Position numbers and translations under genes: made by a program. From Deltaproteobacteria bacterium (lineage in GTDB: Bacteria; Desulfobacterota; Syntrophia; Syntrophales; UBA2185), in NCBI GenBank assembly GCA_026388545.1, contig JAPLJS010000057.1:1-46154 (forward strand): a DNA stretch of 46,154 bases. The letters run 5' to 3'. Under the pieces are notes generated by a model that was not told where the DNA came from, did no database searches, and saw only the letters and a list, made by a program, of their open reading frames with translations. Shown here piece by piece: positions 17,771 through 25,983 of the stretch (its first letter is position 1; every line of letters starts with the position of its first letter).

Positions 17771-18634
17771 TTGAATAACCGGCAATCGACTCATTTGGAT
17801 ATGAAAGAAAAGGTACGAAGGTTGCCTTATCTTCATTTTTTCCTCTTTTTGTTTACGCTTTTCAGCACCCTTGTTGCCGGTACATTGCAACAAGGAATCA
17901 ACCCGATCGAAAATCCCTGGTTGCTCTGGAAGGGGATACCTTTTTCATTTACACTTTTGATGATCCTGGGCGCCCATGAATTCGGCCACTATTTCATGTC
18001 TAAGAAACACCATATTGATGTGACCCTTCCCTATTTCATACCGGCGCCTTCATTTATCGGTACTTTTGGCGCATTCATTAAGATGAAATCCCCTATTATG
18101 GATCGACGAATCCTTCTCGATATAGGCGCCGCTGGTCCCCTTGCGGGTATGTGTATTGCGGTTCCAGTCCTGTTGGTCGGTCTTTCTCTATCAGAGATCC
18201 GCTATGAAACTGTTGAATCGGGCTTTAGCCTCGGTTCCTCACTTTTTTTCTTATTTTTGAACTGGTTAGTGCATGGGTCTATGCCGGATGATGTAAACCT
18301 CATTCTTCATCCAATAGCCTTTTCCGGCTGGATTGGACTGCTGGTTACCTGTTTGAATCTGTTGCCCGTCGGTCAGCTTGATGGAGGCCATGTAGCCTAT
18401 GCGGTTATTGGCCCGAAACAGCATGTTGTGTCAAAGGCAGTGCTCGCAATTCTTGTTGTGCTCGGTGTAACCGGCTGGAGTGGTTGGCTTGTATGGGCAG
18501 GCATCCTGCTTATTATGGGAACAAATCACCCGCCGGTTATTTATGACTGGATTCCTCTCGATAGAAAAAGAAAGGTCATTGGCTGGACCACTTTATCACT
18601 ATTTGTCATGACCTTTACACCTGTCCCGTTCTGA
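17771..18634 (+). CDS. Site-2 protease family (M50) membrane metalloprotease
   Basis: This protein of up to 287 residues has several hydrophobic segments. The zinc site is complete: HEFGH (residues 69-73) in ILGAHEFGHYFM, and the third ligand D204 in LPVGQLDGGHVAYA. Such proteases cut transmembrane segments of substrate proteins inside the membrane. The listed start is TTG at 17771; an ATG at 17801 (MKEKVRRLPY) is an equally good choice because neither has a strong ribosome binding site. In many deltaproteobacteria a gene of this family sits just upstream of trpS; here it is separated. Its stop is one base from the convergent radC stop. Confidence 0.88.
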   Translation: MNNRQSTHLDMKEKVRRLPYLHFFLFLFTLFSTLVAGTLQQGINPIENPWLLWKGIPFSFTLLMILGAHEFGHYFMSKKHHIDVTLPYFIPAPSFIGTFGAFIKMKSPIMDRRILLDIGAAGPLAGMCIAVPVLLVGLSLSEIRYETVESGFSLGSSLFFLFLNWLVHGSMPDDVNLILHPIAFSGWIGLLVTCLNLLPVGQLDGGHVAYAVIGPKQHVVSKAVLAILVVLGVTGWSGWLVWAGILLIMGTNHPPVIYDWIPLDRKRKVIGWTTLSLFVMTFTPVPF

Positions 18635-18635
18635 T

Positions 18636-19325
18636 TTACATTAAGCCTTCTTCGCGAAAGCTGAAAAACCTGTTTTCACCGATAATGACGTGATCATGGA
18701 CGATAATATCTAATATTCGCGCTGTTTCCTGGATCGTCTTCGTTAGCCGGATATCTGCATCGGAGGGCCTTACATGACCTGATGGATGATTATGAACCAG
18801 GATGATGGCCGATGCTTTTTGTTTCAAAGCATTTTCAAGGACCTTTCTCGGATAAACAACAGCCTGGTTAACAATCCCTTCCTCAATGGCTTCAATCTCT
18901 GTGATCCTGTTTTGTGCATTCAGGTAAATGACACAAAATTGCTCATCCTTTAGACCACCCATATATGTCTTGCAGTAATTCAGTAACTCACTCGTACAGG
19001 TTATTTGGGGTTTCTCTTTGGCCTTTTCTTTGAGGTACAGGGTCCCCATTTCCTTTATCAGTTTTATCAAGATTGCCGTGTGAGAGCTGATACCTTTGAC
19101 CTTTTCGAGGATACTTATTTCCGCATCAACGACACCTTTGAAGGAACAAAATTCACGGAGGAGATCCTTTGCCAGTGGTTTAACATCTTTTTGAGGGATT
19201 GCGTACGATAAGAGAAGCTCTAAAGCCTCATAGTCATGGAAGGCATTAATACCTGATTCAGTAAATTTCTTCTTCAGGCGCTGACGATGATCTTTATAGT
19301 GGGGTGTGTCAGGAGGTATGCTCAC
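18636..19325 (-). CDS. radC: RadC-family JAB-domain protein
   Basis: This 229-residue protein has an N-terminal helix-hairpin-helix region (about 1-95) and a C-terminal JAB/MPN domain with the metal motif H178-x-H180-x10-D191 in VHNHPSGHVRPSDAD. The length and C-terminal HDHVIIGENRFFSFREEGLM are typical of RadC. Its biological role is unclear despite the historical name. It is transcribed convergently with the M50 protease gene. Confidence 0.93.
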   Translation of the reverse strand: MSIPPDTPHYKDHRQRLKKKFTESGINAFHDYEALELLLSYAIPQKDVKPLAKDLLREFCSFKGVVDAEISILEKVKGISSHTAILIKLIKEMGTLYLKEKAKEKPQITCTSELLNYCKTYMGGLKDEQFCVIYLNAQNRITEIEAIEEGIVNQAVVYPRKVLENALKQKASAIILVHNHPSGHVRPSDADIRLTKTIQETARILDIIVHDHVIIGENRFFSFREEGLM

Positions 19326-19374
19326 GGAAATACTTGTTTATCCTTCTTTTTGATAGGTTGCACGAAAAGTGATT

Positions 19375-19510
19375 TATCCTGTCATTCCCGCGCAGGCGGA
19401 AATCAAGACGCCGTTCCTGCCTTCGCGGGATAAACTGCACCGGGAAACTATGAAAATTGCCGGATTCCGGATCAAAGCCTGCCCTGAACTTGATTCAGGG
19501 TCCGGAATGA
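19375..19510. repeat. Interspersed palindromic repeat unit in an intergenic gap
   Basis: This stretch has the spelling of widespread intergenic repeats: TCATTCCCGCGCAGGCGG at the left, then a nested palindrome. The outer arms ATTCCGGATC (19464-19473) and GGTCCGGAAT (19499-19508) pair over 10 bases. The inner arms CCCTGAA (19482-19488) and TTCAGGG (19494-19500) form a perfect hairpin. It lies between radC and sodB. An open frame that crosses it is not coding. Confidence 0.65.
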
Positions 19511-19560
19511 AAGTAAAAATCTATATTCGTGGCAATGACAGGTTAAGGGCGATCATTAAA

Positions 19561-20154
19561 TCAGCCCAAGTTCGCTTTGACAAAATCCCAGTTAATAAGA
19601 TTCTCAATGAATGCGGTCAGATAGTCCGGCCTCCTGTTCTGGTAATCGAGATAATATGCGTGTTCCCAGACATCAATGGTGAGAATTGGTTTGAGGCCGT
19701 GCGCGATAGGGGTGTCCGCATTTGCAGTTTTGGTGATCTTTAATAAGCCGCCGTCAAGAACCAGCCAAGCCCAGCCGCTGCCGAACTGGGTTACACCTGC
19801 ATTTTTCAATTCTTCCGCGAATTTTTCAAAACTTCCCCATGTTTCGTTGATTTTATCGGCGATTGCTCCGGTCGGCTTGCCACCACCCTTCGGTTTCATG
19901 CATTGCCAGTAAAATGAGTGATTCCAAACCTGAGCCGCATTGTTGAATATACCTGCCTTTGAAGCATCCCCTGCGACTTTCTTAATGATTGCCTCAAGAG
20001 ATTCATTGGCCAGATCTGTTCCGGCAATGAGTTTGTTAGTATTGTCAACATATGCCTTATGATGCTTGCCATAATGAAAATCCAGGGTATTGGCACTGAT
20101 CACAGGCGCCAAAGCATCCTTTGCGTAGGGTAGATCGGGTAATTGTATAGCCAT
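19561..20154 (-). CDS. sodB: Superoxide dismutase (Fe/Mn family, Fe-like)
   Basis: The start chosen gives MAIQLPDLPYAKDAL with AAAGGAGT just upstream; a longer in-frame extension lacks family similarity. The 197-residue enzyme has all four metal ligands: H27 (DFHYGKHH), H79 (QVWNHSFYW), D161 and H165 (DVWEHAYYLDY). WNHSFYW and GSGWAWL favour iron, although the metal cannot be fixed from sequence. It converts superoxide to hydrogen peroxide and oxygen in the cytoplasm. It fits an anaerobe coping with brief oxygen exposure. Confidence 0.95.
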   Translation of the reverse strand: MAIQLPDLPYAKDALAPVISANTLDFHYGKHHKAYVDNTNKLIAGTDLANESLEAIIKKVAGDASKAGIFNNAAQVWNHSFYWQCMKPKGGGKPTGAIADKINETWGSFEKFAEELKNAGVTQFGSGWAWLVLDGGLLKITKTANADTPIAHGLKPILTIDVWEHAYYLDYQNRRPDYLTAFIENLINWDFVKANLG

Positions 20155-20316
20155 ATCTGTACTCCTTTCTTTTAATTTAATGTAACATACCACATCAAGG
20201 TTTGTCGGTGCAAGAACGACTGACATGTACTGTTGGTTTTTATGACTGAATTTTTCCGGTTTGTGTTTCGGTAAAGGGAGTCATTATTAATTACCTGTCT
20301 TAAATAATTGTGCAAA

Positions 20317-21228
20317 TCACGTCCATCTCATTTTGAAATTAAGCCAGGTTGTATAAATAAACATTACAATAGTTAAGATTGTCGCCGGCAGAGCGGCTTC
20401 CTTACTAAAAAGAGATAACGCTAAACCTCCCGCAAGCCCATAGTTTTTAAGGGTACCGAGCAGAAAAAGGCTGGTCAATTTTTCTCTATTAAAATGAAGT
20501 AATGTACCCGTCAATTCGATCAGAAATCCCAGCAGAAAGGTACTTGCAAAGCCGATAATAGCTACAGGCGCCAGAGAAAAAGGTTGACCTATAATAGTCT
20601 CTCGATTCAGTCCTACGAGCGTGTATATGATTAAAAAGAAGCTCCAGTCTGTTATTATTCCCCTTACAGGTTTTATTCGTTCATTCAACTGTTTCCAAAT
20701 GAGTACACGGGAAATAACAACAGGAATGATAATTAATTCTATTGCGACCGCGAACAGTTTGGTTGTATCTATGGCAATTATGTCTAAAAGTCCAAAGGCA
20801 ATTACGGGTATAATTATCAGTGCACCGATGTAGGCCCCAATAGTCCCGGCAACTGCATAGGTTTCGTTTCCTTTAAAAAGATCGGTAAAGGGTATTATTG
20901 ACACGGCAGGGGGAACAGAGGCAATGAGGATAAATCCAATCCACAATGTTTCTTCATGGACCAGAAATGCACTCATTCCGATAATAAAGTTACCCAGTAT
21001 TATGAAGTTCATGAATATGCCGAGTAGGATGGGAATTAAGTGAGACCGGAGAGAACGGAGGACATTGTTGGAAATCCCAATGATGGACAGAGTCATCACA
21101 ATGGAAAGCGCCGGGATCACTAAGGGACTGGTCCACTGTGCGCCGTGATCAAAAAACAGACCGGCCATTACAGCCAACACAAATATAAAATTTCGATGAT
21201 ACAGAAGGGCTCTGAGCTTAGTCACCAC
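20317..21228 (-). CDS. Bile acid:sodium symporter (BASS)-like membrane transporter
   Basis: This 303-residue protein has about nine or ten hydrophobic segments and the overall BASS/ArsB-like layout: an inverted repeat of helical bundles with broken-helix motifs such as ASVPPAVSIIPFTDLFKGNETYAVAGTIGAY and LFLLGTLKNYGLAGGLALSLF. Such proteins move organic anions with sodium across the inner membrane. The substrate cannot be predicted. It is on the same strand as sodB and the metal importer, 17 bases downstream of the permease gene, so it may be in the importer transcript. Confidence 0.75.
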   Translation of the reverse strand: MVTKLRALLYHRNFIFVLAVMAGLFFDHGAQWTSPLVIPALSIVMTLSIIGISNNVLRSLRSHLIPILLGIFMNFIILGNFIIGMSAFLVHEETLWIGFILIASVPPAVSIIPFTDLFKGNETYAVAGTIGAYIGALIIIPVIAFGLLDIIAIDTTKLFAVAIELIIIPVVISRVLIWKQLNERIKPVRGIITDWSFFLIIYTLVGLNRETIIGQPFSLAPVAIIGFASTFLLGFLIELTGTLLHFNREKLTSLFLLGTLKNYGLAGGLALSLFSKEAALPATILTIVMFIYTTWLNFKMRWT

Positions 21229-21245
21229 TTATCTCCATCATCATC

Positions 21246-22058
21246 TCACTCTCTAATGATTTTTTTGTACGCGAGACCTGTTATAAATAGAATGAAATTA
21301 ATCATGACGATCGTTGCCCCTGTGGGAAGGTCAAGAAAAAACGAGAGGACAATCCCTGAGACAACTGAGGTTATTGCGGATAATGATGCGGCTAACATGA
21401 CCGCTTTGAAGCTCCTCGCTATCTGGAGGGCAGTTACTGCAGGGAATATGAGTAATGCAGAGATGAGCATAATCCCCACAACTTTCATGGATAAGACGAC
21501 TGTTACAGCGGTCAGCAAAACAAAAATCGTATTGATGAATTTCGTGTTAATGCCGGATGCCTTTGCAGAGTCTTCATCAAATGTAATGGAGAGAAGCTCA
21601 TTGTAATATAAGGAGATAATCAGGATAACCAATGCGGAAAGTATGATGGAGATGATAACCTCGACTTTACTGATTGACAGGATACTGCCGAATAAATAGC
21701 TGAATAGATCTACATTGAAGCCGCCGGCAATACTCGACAGCATGACACCAACGGCAATTCCAAAAGATGAAACAACGCCGATAGCGGCATCGCCGTATAA
21801 TCTGGCCCTTTCCGTCAGCTTTAAAATGACAATCGAGCATGTCATAACAATCGGTATCGATACATACAATGGTGACATTTTGAGAAGCATAGCCAGCGCT
21901 ACACTGCCAAATGACGCATGGGCAAGGCCATCCCCTATGAGCGAAAATCGTCTCAGTACTAAAAAAACACCCAGGATGGAACAGAGTATCCCTATGAATG
22001 AGCCGGCGATGAGGGCCCGTTGGATGAATCCGTATCGGAGAAATTCAGTCAGTTCCAT
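21246..22058 (-). CDS. znuB: Metal ABC transporter permease (ZnuB/ABC-3 family)
   Basis: The ATG used gives MELTEFLRYGFIQRALIAGSFIG, the normal ABC-3 start; a GTG two codons earlier is also possible. The protein has about eight membrane segments and the ABC-3 blocks LRRFSLIGDGLAHASFGSVALAMLL and VVGIMLISALLIFPAVTALQIA. It forms the inner-membrane channel for zinc or manganese taken up by the importer encoded with 22148-23847. It lies about 90 bases downstream of the ATPase gene. Confidence 0.9.
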   Translation of the reverse strand: MELTEFLRYGFIQRALIAGSFIGILCSILGVFLVLRRFSLIGDGLAHASFGSVALAMLLKMSPLYVSIPIVMTCSIVILKLTERARLYGDAAIGVVSSFGIAVGVMLSSIAGGFNVDLFSYLFGSILSISKVEVIISIILSALVILIISLYYNELLSITFDEDSAKASGINTKFINTIFVLLTAVTVVLSMKVVGIMLISALLIFPAVTALQIARSFKAVMLAASLSAITSVVSGIVLSFFLDLPTGATIVMINFILFITGLAYKKIIRE

Positions 22059-22147
22059 GAGCACAAGAAGAAAAATTCAGGTTCAGATTATGACGCCTTC
22101 GTAACAAATCCATATGTCAAAGGGGAGATGGGTTTCATACGAGATCG

Positions 22148-22903
22148 TCAGTTATGTCTGTGGCAGATAATATGCTGTGAAAACTCCCCGAAGAACTGGG
22201 TAATCTCGCTGGATTTGCAGAAATCTTCGAAGCTTCCGTAAAAAATAATCTTTTTGTCAATGTAGAGTAACTTCGAGGTATATTTCCCGATATTACCCAT
22301 ATCGTGAGTGACAATGACAATAGTTACATGTTTTTTTTTGTTCAATTCATCCATGAGACCAAAAAAACGATCTCTCATTTCCGGGTCTAAAGCGTCTGTC
22401 GGTTCATCGAGAATCAGAAATTCCGGATTATTCACAAGGGCCCTGGCAACGAGGACCCTTTGCTGCTGGCCACCTGAGAGTTCACCTATGGGTTTATTCC
22501 TGAGATTCGTTATATCAAGCAGATCAAGAATGCTATCGACGGTTGTATTGTCAGACCTATTCATGTGTTTGGGGAAACTTTTTTTTGAAAGGAGCCCCAT
22601 GGCTACGACCTCGCTCACTGTAGCCGGGAAACGAGGATTTAGGGCGGATATCTTTTGAGGCAGATACCCTATTTTATGCCATCCGGAAAATGCGTTGGTA
22701 TCCTCACCGAAAAGGGTAATCTTTCCGCTGTGTGGTTTTATCAAACCGAGGACAACCTTTATCAGGGTTGTTTTTCCCGAACCGTTAGGCCCGACAAGAC
22801 CGATATAGTCTCCTGTGCTTATGGAGAATGTGATATCGCTTAAAACATCCCTGGAGTTATATCGAAAATAAAGATTTTCTATGGAAAGGACATCTACGGG
22901 CAT
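22148..22903 (-). CDS. znuC: Metal ABC transporter ATP-binding protein
   Basis: This 251-residue ABC ATPase has Walker A GPNGSGKTT (38-46), Q-loop LPQK, signature LSGGQQQR (142-149), Walker B FLILDEP (162-168) and H-loop VTHD. A histidine-bearing tail (SQHIICHRHN) ends the protein. It powers metal import through the ABC-3 permease. Its start overlaps the end of the binding-protein gene by 10 bases, showing tight coupling. Confidence 0.93.
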   Translation of the reverse strand: MPVDVLSIENLYFRYNSRDVLSDITFSISTGDYIGLVGPNGSGKTTLIKVVLGLIKPHSGKITLFGEDTNAFSGWHKIGYLPQKISALNPRFPATVSEVVAMGLLSKKSFPKHMNRSDNTTVDSILDLLDITNLRNKPIGELSGGQQQRVLVARALVNNPEFLILDEPTDALDPEMRDRFFGLMDELNKKKHVTIVIVTHDMGNIGKYTSKLLYIDKKIIFYGSFEDFCKSSEITQFFGEFSQHIICHRHN

Positions 22904-23847
22904 TGTAATCCGACCTTCAGGTTTTCTAAATTTATTTCCATCAGTTGAACAAACGTCACTCCACTATCCATTTCTTTTCTGGTTACATTATGGGCGCCAT
23001 GAAGCATCAACAAACTGCAACCCGTTTCTTTTGAAATTACCTCTGCAATCTTCGGTGTAATGAGTTCCTCATAGTATATATAACGAACACCGTGTTTTTT
23101 TACATTATTAGTGAGTTCAACCAGTCTTTTGGGGGTTGGCTCAGCATTCGGAGCAAATCCTTTATACGCAGATGCATACATTAAATCATATCTTTTTGCG
23201 AGGTAACCGAAGGCAAAATGCCCTGCGTGGATGATGACTTTGTCTCTGCATCGTAACAATGTATCTTTATACTTTTTATCAAGCTCCTCAAGCTTTTTTT
23301 TGTATTCATGAGAGTTTTTTGCGTAGAAATCTTTATTTTGAGGATCCTTGGCAATAAATTCAGTGGTAATGGCATCGACCATTTTAACGGCATTTGAGAA
23401 ATCAAGCCATATATGGGGGTCAGGGCTCCCCGATTCTTCTTGATGCGTATGTTCAGCCTCGTCATGACTGTCGGTCCTTCGTATTAAGGTAATATCTTTG
23501 CTTGTGTCGACAACCGTCAGTCTTTTCGTGTCAAGGCCCTTTAACAGGTTATCAACCCATGGTTCCATATATTTGCCCGTAAATATCAGAAGGTCGGAAT
23601 CCTGGATTCGTGTTATGTCATTCGGTCTTGGTTCAAAGTTATGGGGTTCTACACCGGGCGGCACCAATAAGCTTACCGCTGCCTTTTGCTGACCGATATT
23701 TTTTGCAAAGTCATACAGGGGAAAGAGTGTCGTGACGACCTTAATATTTTTCCGATCATCTGTCTTTTTTTCATTTTTTTGACAGGATTGAAGAAATAAA
23801 GAAAATGCAACTACGACGGATAAGAACATCAGGAAAATTTTTCTCAT
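22894..23847 (-). CDS. znuA: Zinc/manganese ABC transporter substrate-binding lipoprotein
   Basis: This 317-residue protein has a signal peptide with lipobox FLQSC (C22). The metal-site pattern of cluster A-I binding proteins is clear: H69 in PPGVEPHNFEPRPND, H145 in DPHIWLDF and the later HAGHFAFGYLAKRYDL. A short histidine-rich loop (SHDEAEHTHQ, 127-136) precedes H145, which favours zinc. It captures metal in the periplasm and delivers it to the permease. It is the first gene of a reverse operon (binding protein, ATPase, permease) and is divergent from the TetR regulator. Confidence 0.92.
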   Translation of the reverse strand: MRKIFLMFLSVVVAFSLFLQSCQKNEKKTDDRKNIKVVTTLFPLYDFAKNIGQQKAAVSLLVPPGVEPHNFEPRPNDITRIQDSDLLIFTGKYMEPWVDNLLKGLDTKRLTVVDTSKDITLIRRTDSHDEAEHTHQEESGSPDPHIWLDFSNAVKMVDAITTEFIAKDPQNKDFYAKNSHEYKKKLEELDKKYKDTLLRCRDKVIIHAGHFAFGYLAKRYDLMYASAYKGFAPNAEPTPKRLVELTNNVKKHGVRYIYYEELITPKIAEVISKETGCSLLMLHGAHNVTRKEMDSGVTFVQLMEINLENLKVGLQCP

Positions 23848-23956
23848 TTATTTTCACCCTCAATATTTTAAAAGGTGTCTATCAAAAATGTGACGCCTTT
23901 GCAAATTTCAGTTGTAAGAGTTTTTTCTTGACAAAAAAACATATTAATATCATGGA

Positions 23957-23987
23957 GAATAATAATTCACTATTTGAATAATCATTC
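23957..23987 (+). promoter_or_regulatory. Tandem GAAT-N4-ATTC operator-like sites before the TetR gene
   Basis: Two near-identical 12-base palindromic sites, GAATAATAATTC (23957-23968) and GAATAATCATTC (23976-23987), start 19 bases apart, about two helical turns. They lie immediately upstream of the tetR start at 24012. A TTGACA (23928-23933) lies 23 bases before the first site. The GAAT-N4-ATTC form resembles operators of several TetR regulators, so autoregulation of the efflux operon is likely by inference. Confidence 0.55.
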
Positions 23988-24011
23988 TATTATTTGAATC
24001 GAGGCTCAAAA

Positions 24012-24635
24012 ATGGAAAAGGCAAAAAGAAAAGAAATGGAATTTCAGATCCGCAGGACTGAGATCCTTAATCAGGCAGAAAAGATATTTGCCTCGAAAGG
24101 GTTTTACATTGCCACCATGGCGGAAATTGCTGATGCCTCAGGTTTCGCCATAGGCACACTCTATCATTTTTTTGAGGGTAAGGAAAACCTCTACACAACG
24201 ATGGTCAGTGAGAAGCTGGACATGATGTATTCAGAAATCAGAGATGCGGTAAATATGGCAGATAACGCCCTAGATAAAATCGAAAAGCTGGTGAGATCAC
24301 ATTTTTGCTTTGTAGAGAATAATGTCGATTTTTGCAACCTCTTCATTCGTGGCGAGGGTGCAACCCTCTCGAAAGGGAAAACGATTTTGAGAGACAAAAT
24401 GAATGCTGACTATCTCAACCACATCGGTTTTATAGAAGAAATAATGCGTTTAGGGATTAAGACAAACTCTTTAAAAGTCACACAACCACGCATGATGGCT
24501 TTTGCACTTTCCGGCATCATCCGATCCTTTATTTTTGGATGGTTGCTTACAAATCAAGATCATCCCTTACGTGATAAGGTTGATTGCGTATTGGAAATAT
24601 TTTTGAAGGGAGCAAGTGCGGAGGTGAGACTATGA
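24012..24635 (+). CDS. TetR/AcrR-family transcriptional regulator
   Basis: This 207-residue protein starts at the ATG at 24012, after a GAGG. The N-terminal helix-turn-helix is standard (residues 33-60, ATMAEIADASGFAIGTLYHFFEGKENLY); the rest is the ligand-binding and dimerisation domain. Such regulators usually repress adjacent efflux genes until a compound binds. Its stop overlaps the ATG of the TolC gene (ATGA), so it is the first gene of the efflux operon and is likely autoregulated through the sites at 23957-23987. The ligand is unknown. Confidence 0.92.
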   Translation: MEKAKRKEMEFQIRRTEILNQAEKIFASKGFYIATMAEIADASGFAIGTLYHFFEGKENLYTTMVSEKLDMMYSEIRDAVNMADNALDKIEKLVRSHFCFVENNVDFCNLFIRGEGATLSKGKTILRDKMNADYLNHIGFIEEIMRLGIKTNSLKVTQPRMMAFALSGIIRSFIFGWLLTNQDHPLRDKVDCVLEIFLKGASAEVRL

Positions 24636-25945
24636 ACGGCCGGTGTATATCACTAATTGTTTGTTTTTTATTGGTTCTGAGTGTGCCGATGATACCGGCT
24701 GTCCTTTATGCTGCGGAATATTCTCTTGACGATCTTTATCGTATTGCCCTGGAGCGCGCTGAGAAGATCAAGCTGACGGAGGAAGACCTGTATATTGCAA
24801 AGACGGGCAAGGAGAAGGCGCTGTCATTACTCTTACCGCGGCTGTCGGCCTTCGGCAACTATACGAAGTACTCGGAAGAGAAATACAATGCAACGGGCAC
24901 GCTTCTTCAACCGAATACAGCGACCTCATGGGGTCTGCGGGCGGACGAGACTCTGTCATTGAGCGGGCGGGAACTCACGGCGCTGAATATTTCGAGGGAG
25001 AACATTGTAAAGAGTCAGTATGACCTGTATGCCATACGGGAGGTATACCTTTTGAGTGTGGCATCTGCGTATTATGATGTTTTAAGGACGAAGAAGTCAC
25101 TTGAGATCACGGAATCGAACCTGGAGAGGCTGACGAAATACAGGGATGCTGCCGAGAAGCGGTTAAAGGTTGGAGAGGTAACGAAGACGGTGCTTCTGCG
25201 GGCGAAGGGGGAGCTTTCCGGTGCGCGGTCTGACCATGTCAAGGCAAAGAATGCCCTGGAGCTTGCCAAATCCGTTCTTGCAAGGACAGTAGGGATTGAG
25301 GGGGATTTTCAGATAAAGGAGTCTCCTTCGGAGGATATTAATATTTCTCCTGAAACTTCTTTCCAGGAGCTGGCATATAAAGGTCGTGCCGATCTTAAGA
25401 GTCTTGAGGTCCAGAAGAGGATGGCTGAGGAGCAGGTTCAGTATACGAAGGGCGCCTTCTGGCCGACGCTTTCCGTGTCCGGGGCATATGTATCGGCTGA
25501 TCAGTCGCCGTCAACGCAGACGCTGGTGAAAGAGAGTACCTATGGTCTTCTTTCACTGAACTTCCCGTTTTTTGAAGGGGGATTGAGGCGGGCGGAAGTG
25601 AAAGAGGCGAGGGCAAAGGAAAGGCAGTCTGCGCTTATTTACGAAGATTATAAGAAGTCCATCGGTATAGAAGTTCAGAGCGCCTATCTCGACCTCGTTA
25701 CACAAAAAGGAATCCTTAAATTCTTGGAGGACCAGGTGGTCTATGCCCGGGACAATTACAATGCCGTTGCGAAGCAGTTTGAGTTCGGGCTGGCTCAGAG
25801 CCTTGATGTAATGGATGCGAATACGCTCCTGGTTACGTCGGAAAGGAATCTGGCGGAGGCCGGTTACAACTATCAGGCAGCCATTATAAAGATGAAAAAA
25901 GCAACGGGGACGTTTCTCAAAACAATCACGGGTGATCAGTCGTGA
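24632..25945 (+). CDS. TolC-family outer membrane efflux protein
   Basis: The ATG at 24632 overlaps the tetR stop and follows a strong GGAGGTGA. The 437-residue protein starts with a signal peptide (ending near LYAAEYS). It has the duplicated outer-membrane-factor layout of long helical coiled coils, with repeat landmarks LRTKKSLEITESNLERLTKY and VQSAYLDLVTQKGILKF. It would form the trimeric outer-membrane and periplasmic duct for the adaptor and RND pump encoded next. It lacks a lipobox, unlike the second outer-membrane factor at 34833. Confidence 0.92.
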   Translation: MNGRCISLIVCFLLVLSVPMIPAVLYAAEYSLDDLYRIALERAEKIKLTEEDLYIAKTGKEKALSLLLPRLSAFGNYTKYSEEKYNATGTLLQPNTATSWGLRADETLSLSGRELTALNISRENIVKSQYDLYAIREVYLLSVASAYYDVLRTKKSLEITESNLERLTKYRDAAEKRLKVGEVTKTVLLRAKGELSGARSDHVKAKNALELAKSVLARTVGIEGDFQIKESPSEDINISPETSFQELAYKGRADLKSLEVQKRMAEEQVQYTKGAFWPTLSVSGAYVSADQSPSTQTLVKESTYGLLSLNFPFFEGGLRRAEVKEARAKERQSALIYEDYKKSIGIEVQSAYLDLVTQKGILKFLEDQVVYARDNYNAVAKQFEFGLAQSLDVMDANTLLVTSERNLAEAGYNYQAAIIKMKKATGTFLKTITGDQS

Positions 25946-25983
25946 GAGAGGATGATTGCCATGGAGCATGATGGGTAAAAACT

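Noticed and set aside
19369-19743. Open frame on the + strand across the intergenic repeat and the sodB end.
   Set aside because: It consists of repeat sequence and the antisense of sodB.
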